64,000 nt of DNA from Cecembia rubra (GCF_003014575.1 NZ_PYGF01000001.1:868001-932000); one strand, 5' to 3'. Shown: positions 44,474 to 53,837, counted from the first letter of the stretch. Notes: a model not told the origin generated them from the letters alone. Program-made: numbers and translations.

Positions 44474-45691
44474 TTGAACCTTTCTTATTTCATTGCCAAA
44501 AGAATAAGTTTTAAAAGAACTGGTGGTTTCACAGGAACCATCCACCGCATTGCTGTGGCCTCAGTGGCCATTGGTATCGCCATATCCCTGATATCTTTCA
44601 TGATACTAGGAGGATTCCAAAACGAGATCTCCAACAAGGTTTTTGCTTTCACAGGACATTTTCAGGTCATGCGTTTTATGTCTGGCAATGCATTTGAAGA
44701 ATCCCCAACTTCCAAAAAATCAGATTTTTTTAGAGACTATTCCGGTCAGGACTACATTGTCCATGTACAGTCATTTGCCCACAAGCCCGGTCTGCTTAAA
44801 GGTGACAATGAAGTAGAAGGAGTCTTGATGAAGGGTGTGGGACCTGAATTTGACACTTTGGCTTTCAAAAACTCAATCAAAAAAGGGCGCTTTATTCAAT
44901 TTTCTGATTCCTCTGCTTCCAATGAAGTAATGCTTAGTACCAAAATTGCTAATAAGCTCTTATTGGATGTCGGGGACCGTGTGACAATGTATTTTGTGCA
45001 AGAACCTCCACGTTTTAGAAGACTGGAAATCGTAGGCCTTTATGAAACCTTATTGGAAAACTTCGACGACAAAATCATTATTGGTGACATTCAGACCATT
45101 AGAAACCTCAATGCCTGGACAGATGATCAGGTAGGTGGTTTTGAAGTATTTGTAAAGGATTCCAAAAAATTGGAGGAATACATTGATCCCTTATATGAAG
45201 TTTTGGATTATGATCTCAAACTTGTCAAAGTAAAGGACAAGTACATGGAAATTTTTGACTGGCTTCATTTACTCAACAACAATGTTTATATTTTTCTTGG
45301 ACTCATTCTTTTCGTTGCTGCATTTAATATGGTTTCCATTCTATTTATCCTGATTATGGAAAGGACCCAGATGATAGGTATATTAAAAGCTCTAGGGGCA
45401 AGAAACAGTCAGATCCGTAGAATTTTTGTTTGGAATGGGATTAGGATTATTGGTAGAGGAATGCTGATCGGCAATACATTGGCTCTGGGATTTGGATGGC
45501 TTCAGGATAAGTTCAGACTGATTCCATTGGATCCGGAAAATTACTACATGAGCTTTGTTCCAATTTTTTGGAATTGGCCTGTATTTATCATACTGAATGC
45601 TATGGTCCTACTTGTAACTAGTCTGGTCTTATTTCTGCCAGCTATGGTGATCAGCAATATACAGCCTATTAAATCTATTCGCTTTGATTAG
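44474..45691 (+). CDS. FtsX/LolE-like ABC transporter permease
   Basis: A 405-residue permease with the FtsX/MacB layout. One helix follows the basic N terminus (about 25-48), a periplasmic domain spans about 49-265, and three C-terminal helices carry MVSILFILIMERTQMIGILKALGA. The start is TTG: MNLSYFIAKRISF is the usual beginning of this lipoprotein-release-type permease and no ATG lies near. The ATPase partner is encoded elsewhere. The 3' end overlaps the convergent glycosyltransferase by 17 bases. Confidence 0.9.
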   Translation: MNLSYFIAKRISFKRTGGFTGTIHRIAVASVAIGIAISLISFMILGGFQNEISNKVFAFTGHFQVMRFMSGNAFEESPTSKKSDFFRDYSGQDYIVHVQSFAHKPGLLKGDNEVEGVLMKGVGPEFDTLAFKNSIKKGRFIQFSDSSASNEVMLSTKIANKLLLDVGDRVTMYFVQEPPRFRRLEIVGLYETLLENFDDKIIIGDIQTIRNLNAWTDDQVGGFEVFVKDSKKLEEYIDPLYEVLDYDLKLVKVKDKYMEIFDWLHLLNNNVYIFLGLILFVAAFNMVSILFILIMERTQMIGILKALGARNSQIRRIFVWNGIRIIGRGMLIGNTLALGFGWLQDKFRLIPLDPENYYMSFVPIFWNWPVFIILNAMVLLVTSLVLFLPAMVISNIQPIKSIRFD

Positions 45692-46421
45692 GCCTATACC
45701 GGACAAAAAGGCTTTTGAATTTCATATAAATAACCCCGAAAACTGCCTCCCTGAAGATATTGGTACTCATTTTTGAGCTTCCCTTTGTTCTATCTGTAAA
45801 AATTATGGGAATTTCAATGATTTTAAAACCCAATTTCCAGGCAGTAAACTTCATTTCTATCTGGAAAGCATAGCCGATAAACCTAATTTTATTTAAATTG
45901 ATGGCCTGCAATACCCTACGGTGATAACATTTAAAGCCTGCTGTCGCATCCTTAATAGGCATCCCGGTAATAAACTGTACATATTTGCTGGCAAAAAAGG
46001 ACATCAAAACCCTACCCATAGGCCAGTTGACCACATTGACACCCTTAATATACCTGGAACCAATCGCCATATCATAACCCTCCTCTTCACAAGCCTTCCA
46101 CAATCTTATCAGGTCTTTGGGATCATGGGAAAAATCGGCATCCATTTCAAAAATGTATTGGTAGCCACTAACCAAGCCATAGCGGAACCCTTCTATATAG
46201 GCTGTTCCCAAACCTAATTTACCTTCCCTCTGAATCAGGTGTAACCTTTCGGGGAATTCTTTCTTAAGACCTTTTACTATTTCAGCAGTGCCATCAGGAG
46301 AATTGTCATCAATCACTAATAATTCAAAATTACCGTCCAGTCCCATGACCACACGGACCATGTCCTCCATGTTTTCCTTTTCATTGAAGGTAGGAATGAT
46401 GACGAGTTTATCTTTATTCAT
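45675..46421 (-). CDS. Polyprenol monophosphomannose synthase-like glycosyltransferase (GT2)
   Basis: A 248-residue GT-A enzyme. It starts VIIPTFNEKENMEDMVRVV and has VIDDNSPDGTAEIVKGL, the DXD-type metal site in EMDADFSHDPKDL, MAIGSRYIKGVNV and the late FTDRTKGSSKMS, all of the DPM1-like group. It lacks the C-terminal helices of larger versions. It would transfer mannose or a related sugar to a polyprenyl phosphate for cell-envelope or glycoprotein synthesis. The exact sugar is not deducible. Confidence 0.92.
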   Translation of the reverse strand: MNKDKLVIIPTFNEKENMEDMVRVVMGLDGNFELLVIDDNSPDGTAEIVKGLKKEFPERLHLIQREGKLGLGTAYIEGFRYGLVSGYQYIFEMDADFSHDPKDLIRLWKACEEEGYDMAIGSRYIKGVNVVNWPMGRVLMSFFASKYVQFITGMPIKDATAGFKCYHRRVLQAINLNKIRFIGYAFQIEMKFTAWKLGFKIIEIPIIFTDRTKGSSKMSTNIFREAVFGVIYMKFKSLFVRYRPNQSE

Positions 46422-46524
46422 AGAATCTAAAAGCCAAAAATATAATTTCTATCAGGTAATTACAGACCAAAAATCAAAAAATCATAAAATTCCCCTAACA
46501 TTGCGCTCAAATCAGGATCAAACC

Positions 46525-47409
46525 ATGAAAATCGCAGTCATCACCTACGAAGATAAAGGAGCATACACCTCAACGGAAGTAAACGAAGATACTATAGTTG
46601 CCTCACTACTTCAGGATTTAAATATTGACTTTACATTTGAAATTTGGTCTGATAATGAAGTCAATTGGAATAAATATTCGCATTTGCTGATTAAATCTCC
46701 CTGGGATTATTTCGACCGCTATGCTGAATTCAAGGATTGGTGCCATAAGATCCAGAGAATGGGAATTCCTACTTTCAATTCCATTGAAACCATCCTTTGG
46801 AATTCTGATAAATGGTACATGAAGACCATTGCAGAAAAGGGATTCCCTATAGTTCCAACTCATTTTGTTAAAAAGAATGAGGCCTTACATTTAGAGCCCT
46901 ATTTTCAAGAATTCAATACAGACACCTTAGTAATCAAACCTTCTATAAGTGGAGGGGCCAAAAACACCCTTAAATTACATAAAAACAGCTGGCAGGAGTT
47001 TGAAGGAAAAATCAGGGAATGGCTTAAAGTAGAAGACTTTATGGTGCAGCCTTTTGTGGAAGAAGTAGCAAGAACCGGAGAATATTCTTACCTGTTTTTC
47101 AACCGGAAATTTTCCCATGCAGTATTAAAAAGGCCTAAAAAGGGGGAATTCAGGGTTCAGCATTTCTTTGGTGGAGAAATCCTCCCTGTACATCCTAGCT
47201 CTGAAGACTTGTCATACATACAGCAGATAGTGGATGCCTTTGCCTCTGACACACTTTATGCCCGGGTGGACGGGATTTGGAATGAAGGGATCTTTTATTT
47301 GATGGAACTGGAACTGATTGAGCCTTATTTATTCTTATTTACTTCAGAAAAAGCCAAAGAAAATTATAAAACTGCCCTTATGGAACGGTTAATTACAGTT
47401 AATACCTAA
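46525..47409 (+). CDS. ATP-grasp domain protein
   Basis: A 294-residue protein; the start at 46525 (MKIAVITYEDKGAY) is used because the open frame upstream runs over the divergent glycosyltransferase in another frame. LIKSPWDYFDRY, WNSDKWYMKTIAEKG, VPTHFV, VIKPSISGGAKNTLK, FMVQPFVEEVARTGEYS and the metal-binding MELELIEPYLF resemble prokaryotic glutathione-synthetase-type ATP-grasp ligases. It probably joins a carboxylate to an amine or thiol; the product is unknown. The gene stands alone. Confidence 0.87.
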   Translation: MKIAVITYEDKGAYTSTEVNEDTIVASLLQDLNIDFTFEIWSDNEVNWNKYSHLLIKSPWDYFDRYAEFKDWCHKIQRMGIPTFNSIETILWNSDKWYMKTIAEKGFPIVPTHFVKKNEALHLEPYFQEFNTDTLVIKPSISGGAKNTLKLHKNSWQEFEGKIREWLKVEDFMVQPFVEEVARTGEYSYLFFNRKFSHAVLKRPKKGEFRVQHFFGGEILPVHPSSEDLSYIQQIVDAFASDTLYARVDGIWNEGIFYLMELELIEPYLFLFTSEKAKENYKTALMERLITVNT

Positions 47410-47950
47410 CAATTGAGTTTTTTTATTTGATATCAAACATTTGGCCATAAGTTCCATCCAGTTCTTTTGCTATTAGGAAAATAACGGCAGTATAAGTGTA
47501 TTGCTTTTTAAAAGTTCATGAGCCAATTACTTTTATTCTGTTTAACCTATATCAAGTTGTAACAAATCACTTTATATCACTTTTTTTGCCCCGGAATTTC
47601 CTTCGAATAAGAGAATTTAGGAAGAATTTCCAAGGTTTTCAAAGCCTTACAGCGGGGACCCAGCCTTTTTGAGTTGGATTTGGATGAGATCAATATTAAC
47701 TGTCAAACTGTATTTTCACCTTAAAAATTTTCTAAATTTCAAGCTTGTGTATTTCTCCATTTCTTTAATAGCCTTGTGTTTATCCATTTCCTGAAGTGGT
47801 ATTAACAATTCGCTAATTCGTATATAATGCACAATTAAAAAAGATTGGCTGAATCATTCCTATTTAAAAACTTGAACTAAAAAAAGCAGAACAAGCAATC
47901 CTGATTAGGTAGAAAATTAGGATTAGGGATTTAGTAAAAAAGTTCTTCTA
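47410..47950. other. 541-base intergenic stretch, nothing recognised
   Basis: Between the convergent ATP-grasp and TPR genes. AT-rich with many stops in all frames. No strong hairpin, RNA gene or repeat related to other parts of the window was found. It could be a decayed gene, but no remnant is identifiable. Confidence 0.5.
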
Positions 47951-48736
47951 TCAATTACACATATCCTTATGTCTTTGTGCAGTGATGCTTCCCTGAGCAA
48001 AAGCTTTCATCAAATCCGAACAACCACTTGGATCTTTTAGGCTTAACTTGACCAATCCCCTTTGTGCTAAGGCTTCCATATGTCCAGGGTTCTTCTTAAG
48101 CACTGCCTCAAAATCTTCGAGTGCCCAAGAATAATAACCGATCCGCATCCTGACCAAACCTCTGTTATACTTGGCGACCAAATTATCTGGATCATAGCGC
48201 AGGGCCATATTGAAGGACCCTGCAGCTCCCAAGATATCCCCAATTTGCGAACGGGCCATACCCTGATAAAAATACACCCTCGAATCCTTGGGATTTAATT
48301 CCTTAGCTATTTGAAAGAAATCATCAGCACTTTCATGTCTCTCATTCATCAATAAAGTCCTGCCCAACAAAAAGATAATGTCAAAATCTTTAGGATCATA
48401 TTTTGCTGCTAACAATAAGTGATTTTCTGCCTTTTTGTAATCTTCTAATCTCCAATAAAGTTTACCTATTCCAGCATGAGCTTGGGCATAGCTCGGTTCC
48501 AACCTCAAAATGGCTTTATAATCCTCCAGCGCATCTTCAAAAGCTTCTAGTTCCTCATAACTCCTGGCCCGCAAATGAAGAGATTTGATATCTGTCACAT
48601 TTAGAAACAAGGTTTTACTAAACTCACTAATGGCCTCTTCATAAGCACCCATTCTAAATAAGCGCTCTCCCTCAGAAAAACTGCCGAAACAGGAGGAAAA
48701 CAAAATCACTACAACTAATGGAACAAGGTATCTCAT
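47951..48736 (-). CDS. Tetratricopeptide-repeat lipoprotein
   Basis: A 261-residue exported protein with a lipoprotein signal (MRYLVPLVVVILFSSC). About six TPR units follow (for example EGERLFRMGAYEEAISEF, AHAGIGKLYWRLEDYKKAENH, KYNRGLVRMRIGYYSWALEDF). It ends DPSGCSDLMKAFAQGS, a short Sel1-like cap common in Bacteroidota. It is likely a protein-protein interaction scaffold at the outer membrane; partner unknown. Confidence 0.9.
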   Translation of the reverse strand: MRYLVPLVVVILFSSCFGSFSEGERLFRMGAYEEAISEFSKTLFLNVTDIKSLHLRARSYEELEAFEDALEDYKAILRLEPSYAQAHAGIGKLYWRLEDYKKAENHLLLAAKYDPKDFDIIFLLGRTLLMNERHESADDFFQIAKELNPKDSRVYFYQGMARSQIGDILGAAGSFNMALRYDPDNLVAKYNRGLVRMRIGYYSWALEDFEAVLKKNPGHMEALAQRGLVKLSLKDPSGCSDLMKAFAQGSITAQRHKDMCN

Positions 48737-48811
48737 ATGAAACTAAAAACAAACTCTTCAAAACTAATAAATCATGAATACAACTCCTAAGTTTTTAGCT
48801 GATTTTTTCAT

Positions 48812-48852
48812 AAAAAAAGACCTTCAGGTTTTATAAACCAAAAGGTCTTTTC
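48812..48852 (-). terminator. Terminator of the his operon
   Basis: On the minus strand, AAAAGACCTT pairs with AAGGTCTTTT around a 17-base loop, then a T run. It lies about 140 bases behind the hisB stop. Confidence 0.85.
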
Positions 48853-48987
48853 GGAATCCAATGAAAGCTTAAGAAATGGAAAAAAGATCTTTTACCCAAC
48901 TAAACCTTCAAAATTCTACCAACCAAAATCAACAACATTCAGGCTACAATATGCCATTCTTTTCTTGGCTGATTACAATTCCCCAAT

Positions 48988-50082
48988 TTATAAAACACCT
49001 TTGGTACTTGGTAATTGGTTCAGTGCAGTTTTATCCCTGGCCACTGCCATTTTGATAGCCCTGGCCAAACCTTTGAATATTGCTTCGATCTTATGGTGCT
49101 CATTGTTTCCTTCGGCCTTAATATTTAGGTTACATTTGGCTGTGTCGCTGAAAGATTTAAAGAAGTGGAAAAACATCTCAGTAGGCATATCACCAATTTT
49201 CTCCCTTTTAAATTCAGCATCCCAAACTATCCAAGGTCTTCCTCCAAAATCAATGGCTACTTGAGCCAGAACATCATCCATTGGCAATAAAAATCCATAA
49301 CGGTAAATGCCTTTTTTATCTCCTAAAGCTTTTAAATAGGCTTCCCCTAAGGCCAAAGCAGTATCTTCAATTGTATGATGTTCATCGATATGTAAATCTC
49401 CCTTCACTTCAATGGTCAGGTCAGCACCACCATGTTTGCCCAGTTGTTCTAACATGTGGTCGAAAAATGGTAAGCCTGTAAATATCTCACACTTTCCAGA
49501 GCCATCCAGATTCACCTTGACGTGGATGTCTGTTTCAGAAGTTTTACGGAACACCTCTCCAATTCTGTCAGGCAATTTTAAATATCGGTAAATTTCATCC
49601 CAATCTTTGGTGACAAAATCAGCCCCCTTTATATCATCACCTATGAAAATGGACTTACAACCCAGATTTTGGGCGAGAAGGACATCAGTTTTTCTATCTC
49701 CTATGACAAAAGAATTTGCCAGGTCATAATTCCCGTTCATATATTGAGTCAACATGGCAGTACCTGGTTTGCGTGTAGGGAGATTTTCATGATCAAATGA
49801 ACGGTCAATATGAACAGCTGCAAACCTCACCCCTTCATTCTCCAAGGTCAGTATCATCTTGTTGTGGGCAGGCCAAAAATCCTCCTCTGGAAGGGAGGCA
49901 GTTCCCAATCCATCTTGGTTTGTCACCATAACCAACTCATAATCTGTTTCTTCAGCAATCTTCCTTAAATTAGAAATTACCTTAGGAATAAATTCAAGAT
50001 CTTCCAGACTATCAATTTGAAAGTCAGTTTGAGGCTCTACTATAATGGTCCCATCCCTGTCAATAAAAAGTACTTTTTTCAT
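48988..50082 (-). CDS. hisB: Bifunctional histidinol-phosphatase/imidazoleglycerol-phosphate dehydratase
   Basis: A 364-residue fusion catalysing steps 7 and 9 of histidine synthesis as normally numbered (dehydratase and phosphatase). The N-terminal HAD phosphatase has the FIDRDGTI nucleophile motif, MVTNQDGLG and [15 protein letters not shown]. The C-terminal dehydratase (about 170-364) has [12 protein letters not shown], the manganese-binding [16 protein letters not shown] and [15 protein letters not shown]. The start is three bases past the hisC stop. It is the last gene of the operon. Confidence 0.97.
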   Translation of the reverse strand: MKKVLFIDRDGTIIVEPQTDFQIDSLEDLEFIPKVISNLRKIAEETDYELVMVTNQDGLGTASLPEEDFWPAHNKMILTLENEGVRFAAVHIDRSFDHENLPTRKPGTAMLTQYMNGNYDLANSFVIGDRKTDVLLAQNLGCKSIFIGDDIKGADFVTKDWDEIYRYLKLPDRIGEVFRKTSETDIHVKVNLDGSGKCEIFTGLPFFDHMLEQLGKHGGADLTIEVKGDLHIDEHHTIEDTALALGEAYLKALGDKKGIYRYGFLLPMDDVLAQVAIDFGGRPWIVWDAEFKREKIGDMPTEMFFHFFKSFSDTAKCNLNIKAEGNNEHHKIEAIFKGLARAIKMAVARDKTALNQLPSTKGVL

Positions 50083-50085
50083 TAC

Positions 50086-51153
50086 TTATAGGTTTTTGAT
50101 AATAGGTTCGTATCGTTTTAATGATTCAATCAGTTGTTCATTTTCTTCTCTGGTCCCAACAGAAATTCTAAGGCAATCTTCACACAAAATCACTTTTGAT
50201 CGATCCCTTATGATAATCATATCATGGATCAGGTATTCATAAATTCTTCTAGCATGGTCCATTTTGACCAAAAGGAAATTGGAATGGGAAGGGTATATTT
50301 TGAGCACAAAGGACAAATTATCAAGTTCATCTTCCAGATAAATCCTTTCAGTAAGAATTTTCTTTACAATGGCCTCGATTTTATCAGCCTGGGCCAAAGA
50401 TTCCAAGACTTTTTGTTGGGTCAGGCCGGAGATATTGTAAGGAGGCTTGATAAGATTGAGAATGCGGATAATTTTATCCGATGCAAAGGCCATCCCTATT
50501 CGGAGACTGGCAAGTCCCCAAGCTTTAGAGAAAGTCTGCATCACCACTAAATTGGGATAAGCGGACAGTTCATTAGTAAAACTTGGCTCATCACTGAAAT
50601 CGATATAGGCCTCATCCACTACAACTAAACCATGGAAACTGCGGATGATTTTCCTGATTGCCTCCCTATCCATCTTGTTGCCACTGGGATTATTGGGAGA
50701 ACAGATAAAAATAATTTTAGTGAATGCATCCGCTGCTTCTAAAACGGCATCCGTCCTCAATTGAAAATCCTCAGACAGTTCCACTTTCTTGATTGCAATT
50801 TCATTGATTGATGCAGATACTTCATACATCCCATATGTGGGGGGCAATAAGATGATATTATCCTTACCTGGGACACAGAATGCCCTCATCAATAAATCAA
50901 TCGCTTCATCACTTCCATTACCAAGGAAAATCTGAGTTCCATGAAGACCCTTGAGTTGGGCCAATTTATCCTTAATATCTGTCTGGTAGGGATCAGGATA
51001 CCTGTTAAAAGCCTCTCCTGTAAGTGCCCCATATGGATTTTCATTGGCATCCAGAAAAACCCCCACTTTGCCGGTATATTCATCACGGGCTGAGGAATAA
51101 GGTTTTATCTGAAGGATATGGGGTCTTAATATTTTTTCTAATTCAAAATCCAT
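50086..51153 (-). CDS. hisC: Histidinol-phosphate aminotransferase
   Basis: A 355-residue PLP enzyme of aminotransferase fold type I, converting imidazole-acetol phosphate to histidinol phosphate. KVGVFLDANENPYG, GNGSDEAIDLLMRAFC, LLPPTYGMYEVSA, CSPNNPSGNKMD, VVDEAYIDFSDE and the Schiff-base lysine in MQTFSKAWGLASLRIG are present. The start codon overlaps the hisD stop by one base (TAATG), indicating coupling. Confidence 0.97.
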   Translation of the reverse strand: MDFELEKILRPHILQIKPYSSARDEYTGKVGVFLDANENPYGALTGEAFNRYPDPYQTDIKDKLAQLKGLHGTQIFLGNGSDEAIDLLMRAFCVPGKDNIILLPPTYGMYEVSASINEIAIKKVELSEDFQLRTDAVLEAADAFTKIIFICSPNNPSGNKMDREAIRKIIRSFHGLVVVDEAYIDFSDEPSFTNELSAYPNLVVMQTFSKAWGLASLRIGMAFASDKIIRILNLIKPPYNISGLTQQKVLESLAQADKIEAIVKKILTERIYLEDELDNLSFVLKIYPSHSNFLLVKMDHARRIYEYLIHDMIIIRDRSKVILCEDCLRISVGTREENEQLIESLKRYEPIIKNL

Positions 51154-52445
51154 TACTTCTTGTCTTTTAAATACTTAAGCCTTACACTGACAGCATATTT
51201 GTGGGCATCCAAAAGTTCGTTGGCCGCCATAGTTTCAATAGTGGGTCCGAGATTTTGAATACCTTTTTCAGTGATTTTCTGATAAGTGATTTTTTTGTAA
51301 AAACTGTCAAGTGAAACGCCGGAGTAATTACGTGCATAACCATAGGTCGGAAGTGTATGATTTGTTCCTGATGCATAATCTCCTGCAGATTCCGGGGTGA
51401 AATTGCCAATGAAAACCGAACCGGCATTTATTATTTGACCCACTACTTCATCTTCATTTTCAACACAGATGATCAGGTGTTCTGGAGCATAATCATTGAT
51501 GAGTTCTATTGCTTTTTCCTGATTGGCCATGACCACTGTAACAGAATTGTCAAGAGCTCTTTTGGCAATATCTTTTCTTGGAAGTTTTTCGAGTTGACTT
51601 TCCAATTCTTTTTTGACTTTGGAAGCAAACTTTTCTGTGGTGGTCACGAGGACAACTTGGGAATCCACGCCATGTTCCGCCTGGGACAATAAATCTGCAG
51701 CCACAAAGGAAGGTATGGCTGTTTCATCTGCATAGACCAATACTTCTGATGGGCCAGCTGGCATATCAATGGCGACGCCGTTTTTGACCGCCAATTGTTT
51801 GGCAGCAGTTACGTATTGATTTCCTGGGCCAAAGATTTTATCAACCTTAGGTACAGATTCTGTCCCAAAAGTCATAGCCGCAACTGCCTGAGCTCCTCCG
51901 GACTTGACAATTTTATCAATTCCAATCAGGTCAGCGGTAAACAATATGGCTGGATGTATATTACCTTCTGAATCAGGAGGAGTACAGAGGACAATTTCCT
52001 CACAGCCGGCTAAGTTGGCAGGTATCCCCAACATCAAAACTGTTGAAAACAAGGGGGCAGTTCCTCCTGGGATATACAAGCCTACTTTTTGTATGGGAAC
52101 AGATCTCCTCATACAGGTCACGCCTTCCATGACTTCCATTTTTAGTTCAGGACTGACCTGGGCAGCATGGAATTTTTCAATATTTCCCTTTGCCACCAGG
52201 ATCGCTTTTTTAAGCTGAGGGTCAATCAAATCTTTTGATTTCATAACCTCCTCAGAAGTTACCAAAAGATTTTTTATTTGGACGTGGTCATACTCCAGGG
52301 CAAACTTCTTCAATGCCTTATCTCCTGAGCGCTTTACTTTGCGCAATATAGGCTTGACAATTTTTTCAATGTCTTTGGTTTTCTGAACCGGCCTTTTCAA
52401 GGATTTAATCCATTCTGCCTTACCTGGGTTCAATATCGTTTTCAT
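51153..52445 (-). CDS. hisD: Histidinol dehydrogenase
   Basis: A 430-residue zinc and NAD enzyme, oxidising histidinol to histidine. VGLYIPGGTAPLFSTVLMLGIPA, GGAQAVAAMTFGTESVP, FGPGNQYVTAAKQ, DMPAGPSEVLVYADE, SQAEHGVDSQ (zinc ligands), the DYAPEHLI segment and AGDYASGTNHTLPT are intact. It is the second structural gene, 284 bases behind hisG; the gap holds the heptamer repeat array. Confidence 0.97.
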   Translation of the reverse strand: MKTILNPGKAEWIKSLKRPVQKTKDIEKIVKPILRKVKRSGDKALKKFALEYDHVQIKNLLVTSEEVMKSKDLIDPQLKKAILVAKGNIEKFHAAQVSPELKMEVMEGVTCMRRSVPIQKVGLYIPGGTAPLFSTVLMLGIPANLAGCEEIVLCTPPDSEGNIHPAILFTADLIGIDKIVKSGGAQAVAAMTFGTESVPKVDKIFGPGNQYVTAAKQLAVKNGVAIDMPAGPSEVLVYADETAIPSFVAADLLSQAEHGVDSQVVLVTTTEKFASKVKKELESQLEKLPRKDIAKRALDNSVTVVMANQEKAIELINDYAPEHLIICVENEDEVVGQIINAGSVFIGNFTPESAGDYASGTNHTLPTYGYARNYSGVSLDSFYKKITYQKITEKGIQNLGPTIETMAANELLDAHKYAVSVRLKYLKDKK

Positions 52446-52590
52446 ATGTAAATCAATACTTTTCTTTTGTCAACTATTCTTTAGTGGTGCTAAGGCCATC
52501 GGAGTCCATTTTCACGCCCTTCCTTTTTGGCCCAAAAGTTTTAAAACCAAGACTTACAACTACCCTTACCAATTTCCGCACTCATTCCTC

Positions 52591-52726
52591 CCCTCTTGAT
52601 ACTTGGTACTTGGTACTTTGCCCAAACCCCTCCAACCAAACCCTAACACAATCTTTTTCTTGCTTCTAGCCTCCCGCTTCTAGTCTCAAGTCTCTCGCTT
52701 CCCGTCCCTCGCATCTAGCGTCTAGC
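52591..52726. repeat. Degenerate 7-bp tandem repeat arrays within the his operon
   Basis: Read on the minus strand from the hisG stop, the sequence falls into successive heptamers: GCTAGAC, GCTAGAT, GCGAGGG, ACGGGAA, GCGAGAG, ACTTGAG, ACTAGAA, GCGGGAG, GCTAGAA, GCAAGAA (52657-52726). A second array of AAGTACC, AAGTACC, AAGTATC units (52591-52620) follows 36 bases on. The period of seven is strict while the units drift. No dyad symmetry or spacer structure as in CRISPR. Confidence 0.85.
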
Positions 52727-52729
52727 AAC

Positions 52730-53590
52730 TCAAATTACCATCTTCTCAATCGGGACAACCAAAATACCTTCTGCTCCTGCGGCCCTAAGCTCTTCGATTT
52801 TCTCCCAAAACTGATCTTCACTCAGCACAGAATGTACGGAGGACCAACCTTCCTCTGCCAAAGGCAGAATAGTGGGACTCCTCATTCCCGGCATTAAACT
52901 TACAATTTTATCTAAGGACTCATTGGGCGCATTTAACAACACATACTTATTGCTTTTCCCCTTTTGGACTGCATTCATCCTAAAAAGGAGTTTGTCCACA
53001 ATAGCCAGCTTTTCTTCAGAAAGCGACTTATTGGCTATCAGTACCGCTTCTGATCTGAAAATTTCTTCAACCTCTTTCAGGCCATTCATCATCAGAGTCG
53101 AACCGGAACTGACAATATCACAGATGCCTTCAGCCAGGCCTATACTTGGTGCAATTTCTACTGAACCTGAAATCTCATGGATATCAGCCTGAATATTGTG
53201 TTGAGCCAGATAATCACCAAGAATCTTGGGGTATGAAGTAGCGATACTTTTCCCTTGAAAATAGTGGATATTAGTGTAGCTTTCGCTTTTTGGTATGGCC
53301 AAGGAAAGCCTACATTTAGAAAATCCCAACTTCTTAAGGACCTTAACATCTTTGTCCTTTTCAACTAGTTCATTTTCTCCAACTATACCTAAGTCAGCTA
53401 CCCCATCTGCTACATAACCTGGGATATCGTCATCTCTTAGGAATAAAAACTCTACTGGAAAATTGGTGGAAACAGACTTTAGCTTACCTGTTCCATTATA
53501 AAATTTGATGCCACATTCCTTGATCAACGCCAAAGAATCTTCGCTTAATCTTCCGCTTTTCTGAACGGCTATACGGATAATAGAATTCAT
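52730..53590 (-). CDS. hisG: ATP phosphoribosyltransferase, long form
   Basis: A 286-residue enzyme for the first, committed step of histidine synthesis. Motifs include IAVQKSGRLSEDSLALIKECG, FLRDDDIPGYVADGVADLGIVGENEL and the PRPP-binding DIVSSGSTLMMNGL. The C-terminal 80 residues are the HisG_C regulatory domain for histidine feedback, so no separate hisZ is needed. It is preceded by a leader ORF with clustered His codons (53697-53780). Confidence 0.97.
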   Translation of the reverse strand: MNSIIRIAVQKSGRLSEDSLALIKECGIKFYNGTGKLKSVSTNFPVEFLFLRDDDIPGYVADGVADLGIVGENELVEKDKDVKVLKKLGFSKCRLSLAIPKSESYTNIHYFQGKSIATSYPKILGDYLAQHNIQADIHEISGSVEIAPSIGLAEGICDIVSSGSTLMMNGLKEVEEIFRSEAVLIANKSLSEEKLAIVDKLLFRMNAVQKGKSNKYVLLNAPNESLDKIVSLMPGMRSPTILPLAEEGWSSVHSVLSEDQFWEKIEELRAAGAEGILVVPIEKMVI

Positions 53591-53696
53591 GAATGCAATA
53601 TACGTTTACTATCAAAATGAAAATAAGAATTTTGGGATTCCGGCCGTATTAAATACCAACAGCCTACCTGGGGCGATATGTAAATAGTTTTCCTCC

Positions 53697-53780
53697 TTAG
53701 GAGGAATGATGAAAATGATGAACAGCACCAACAAAGATGTTGGAGTAAAAATTATTGATATTTGGGATTGTTCTGTTCAT
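53697..53780 (-). CDS. Histidine leader peptide (putative attenuator ORF)
   Basis: A 27-codon ORF that begins five bases or so behind the likely transcription start and reads MNRTIPNINNF...GAVHHFHHSS. Four of the last seven codons are His (CAT). It ends 106 bases before hisG. The stop codon TAA lies between TTCCTCC and GGAGGAA, which can form a 7-base stem. A CCAAC/GTTGG stem is in codons 14-18, and another TGTTGG further down offers an alternative partner. Known his leaders use such codon runs to sense charged tRNA-His. No gene of this kind would be called automatically because of its size. Confidence 0.75.
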   Translation of the reverse strand: MNRTIPNINNFYSNIFVGAVHHFHHSS

Positions 53781-53787
53781 TTGCTTG

Positions 53788-53818
53788 CAAATATAGATTC
53801 ATTGGAATAACATGCAAA
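53788..53818 (-). promoter_or_regulatory. Promoter of the his operon
   Basis: On the minus strand, TTTG (53815-53818) and TATATTTG (53788-53795) are separated by exactly 19 bases, matching the Bacteroidota TTTG-N19-TAnnTTTG consensus. The leader ATG is seven bases past the -7 box, so the leader mRNA has almost no 5' untranslated region. Confidence 0.75.
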
Positions 53819-53837
53819 TGATTTTTTTGTTTTTCTA

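Noticed and set aside
46288-46524. Upstream extension of the ATP-grasp protein
   Set aside because: The 79 extra residues overlap the divergent glycosyltransferase and do not look like the family; MKIAVITYEDKG is the normal beginning.
47410-47950. Possible RNA gene or decayed ORF in the long gap
   Set aside because: No stable fold or recognisable coding remnant could be found by reading both strands.
52591-52726. Heptamer arrays as a CRISPR
   Set aside because: Units are 7 bp, contiguous and degenerate, without spacers, and no cas genes are present.
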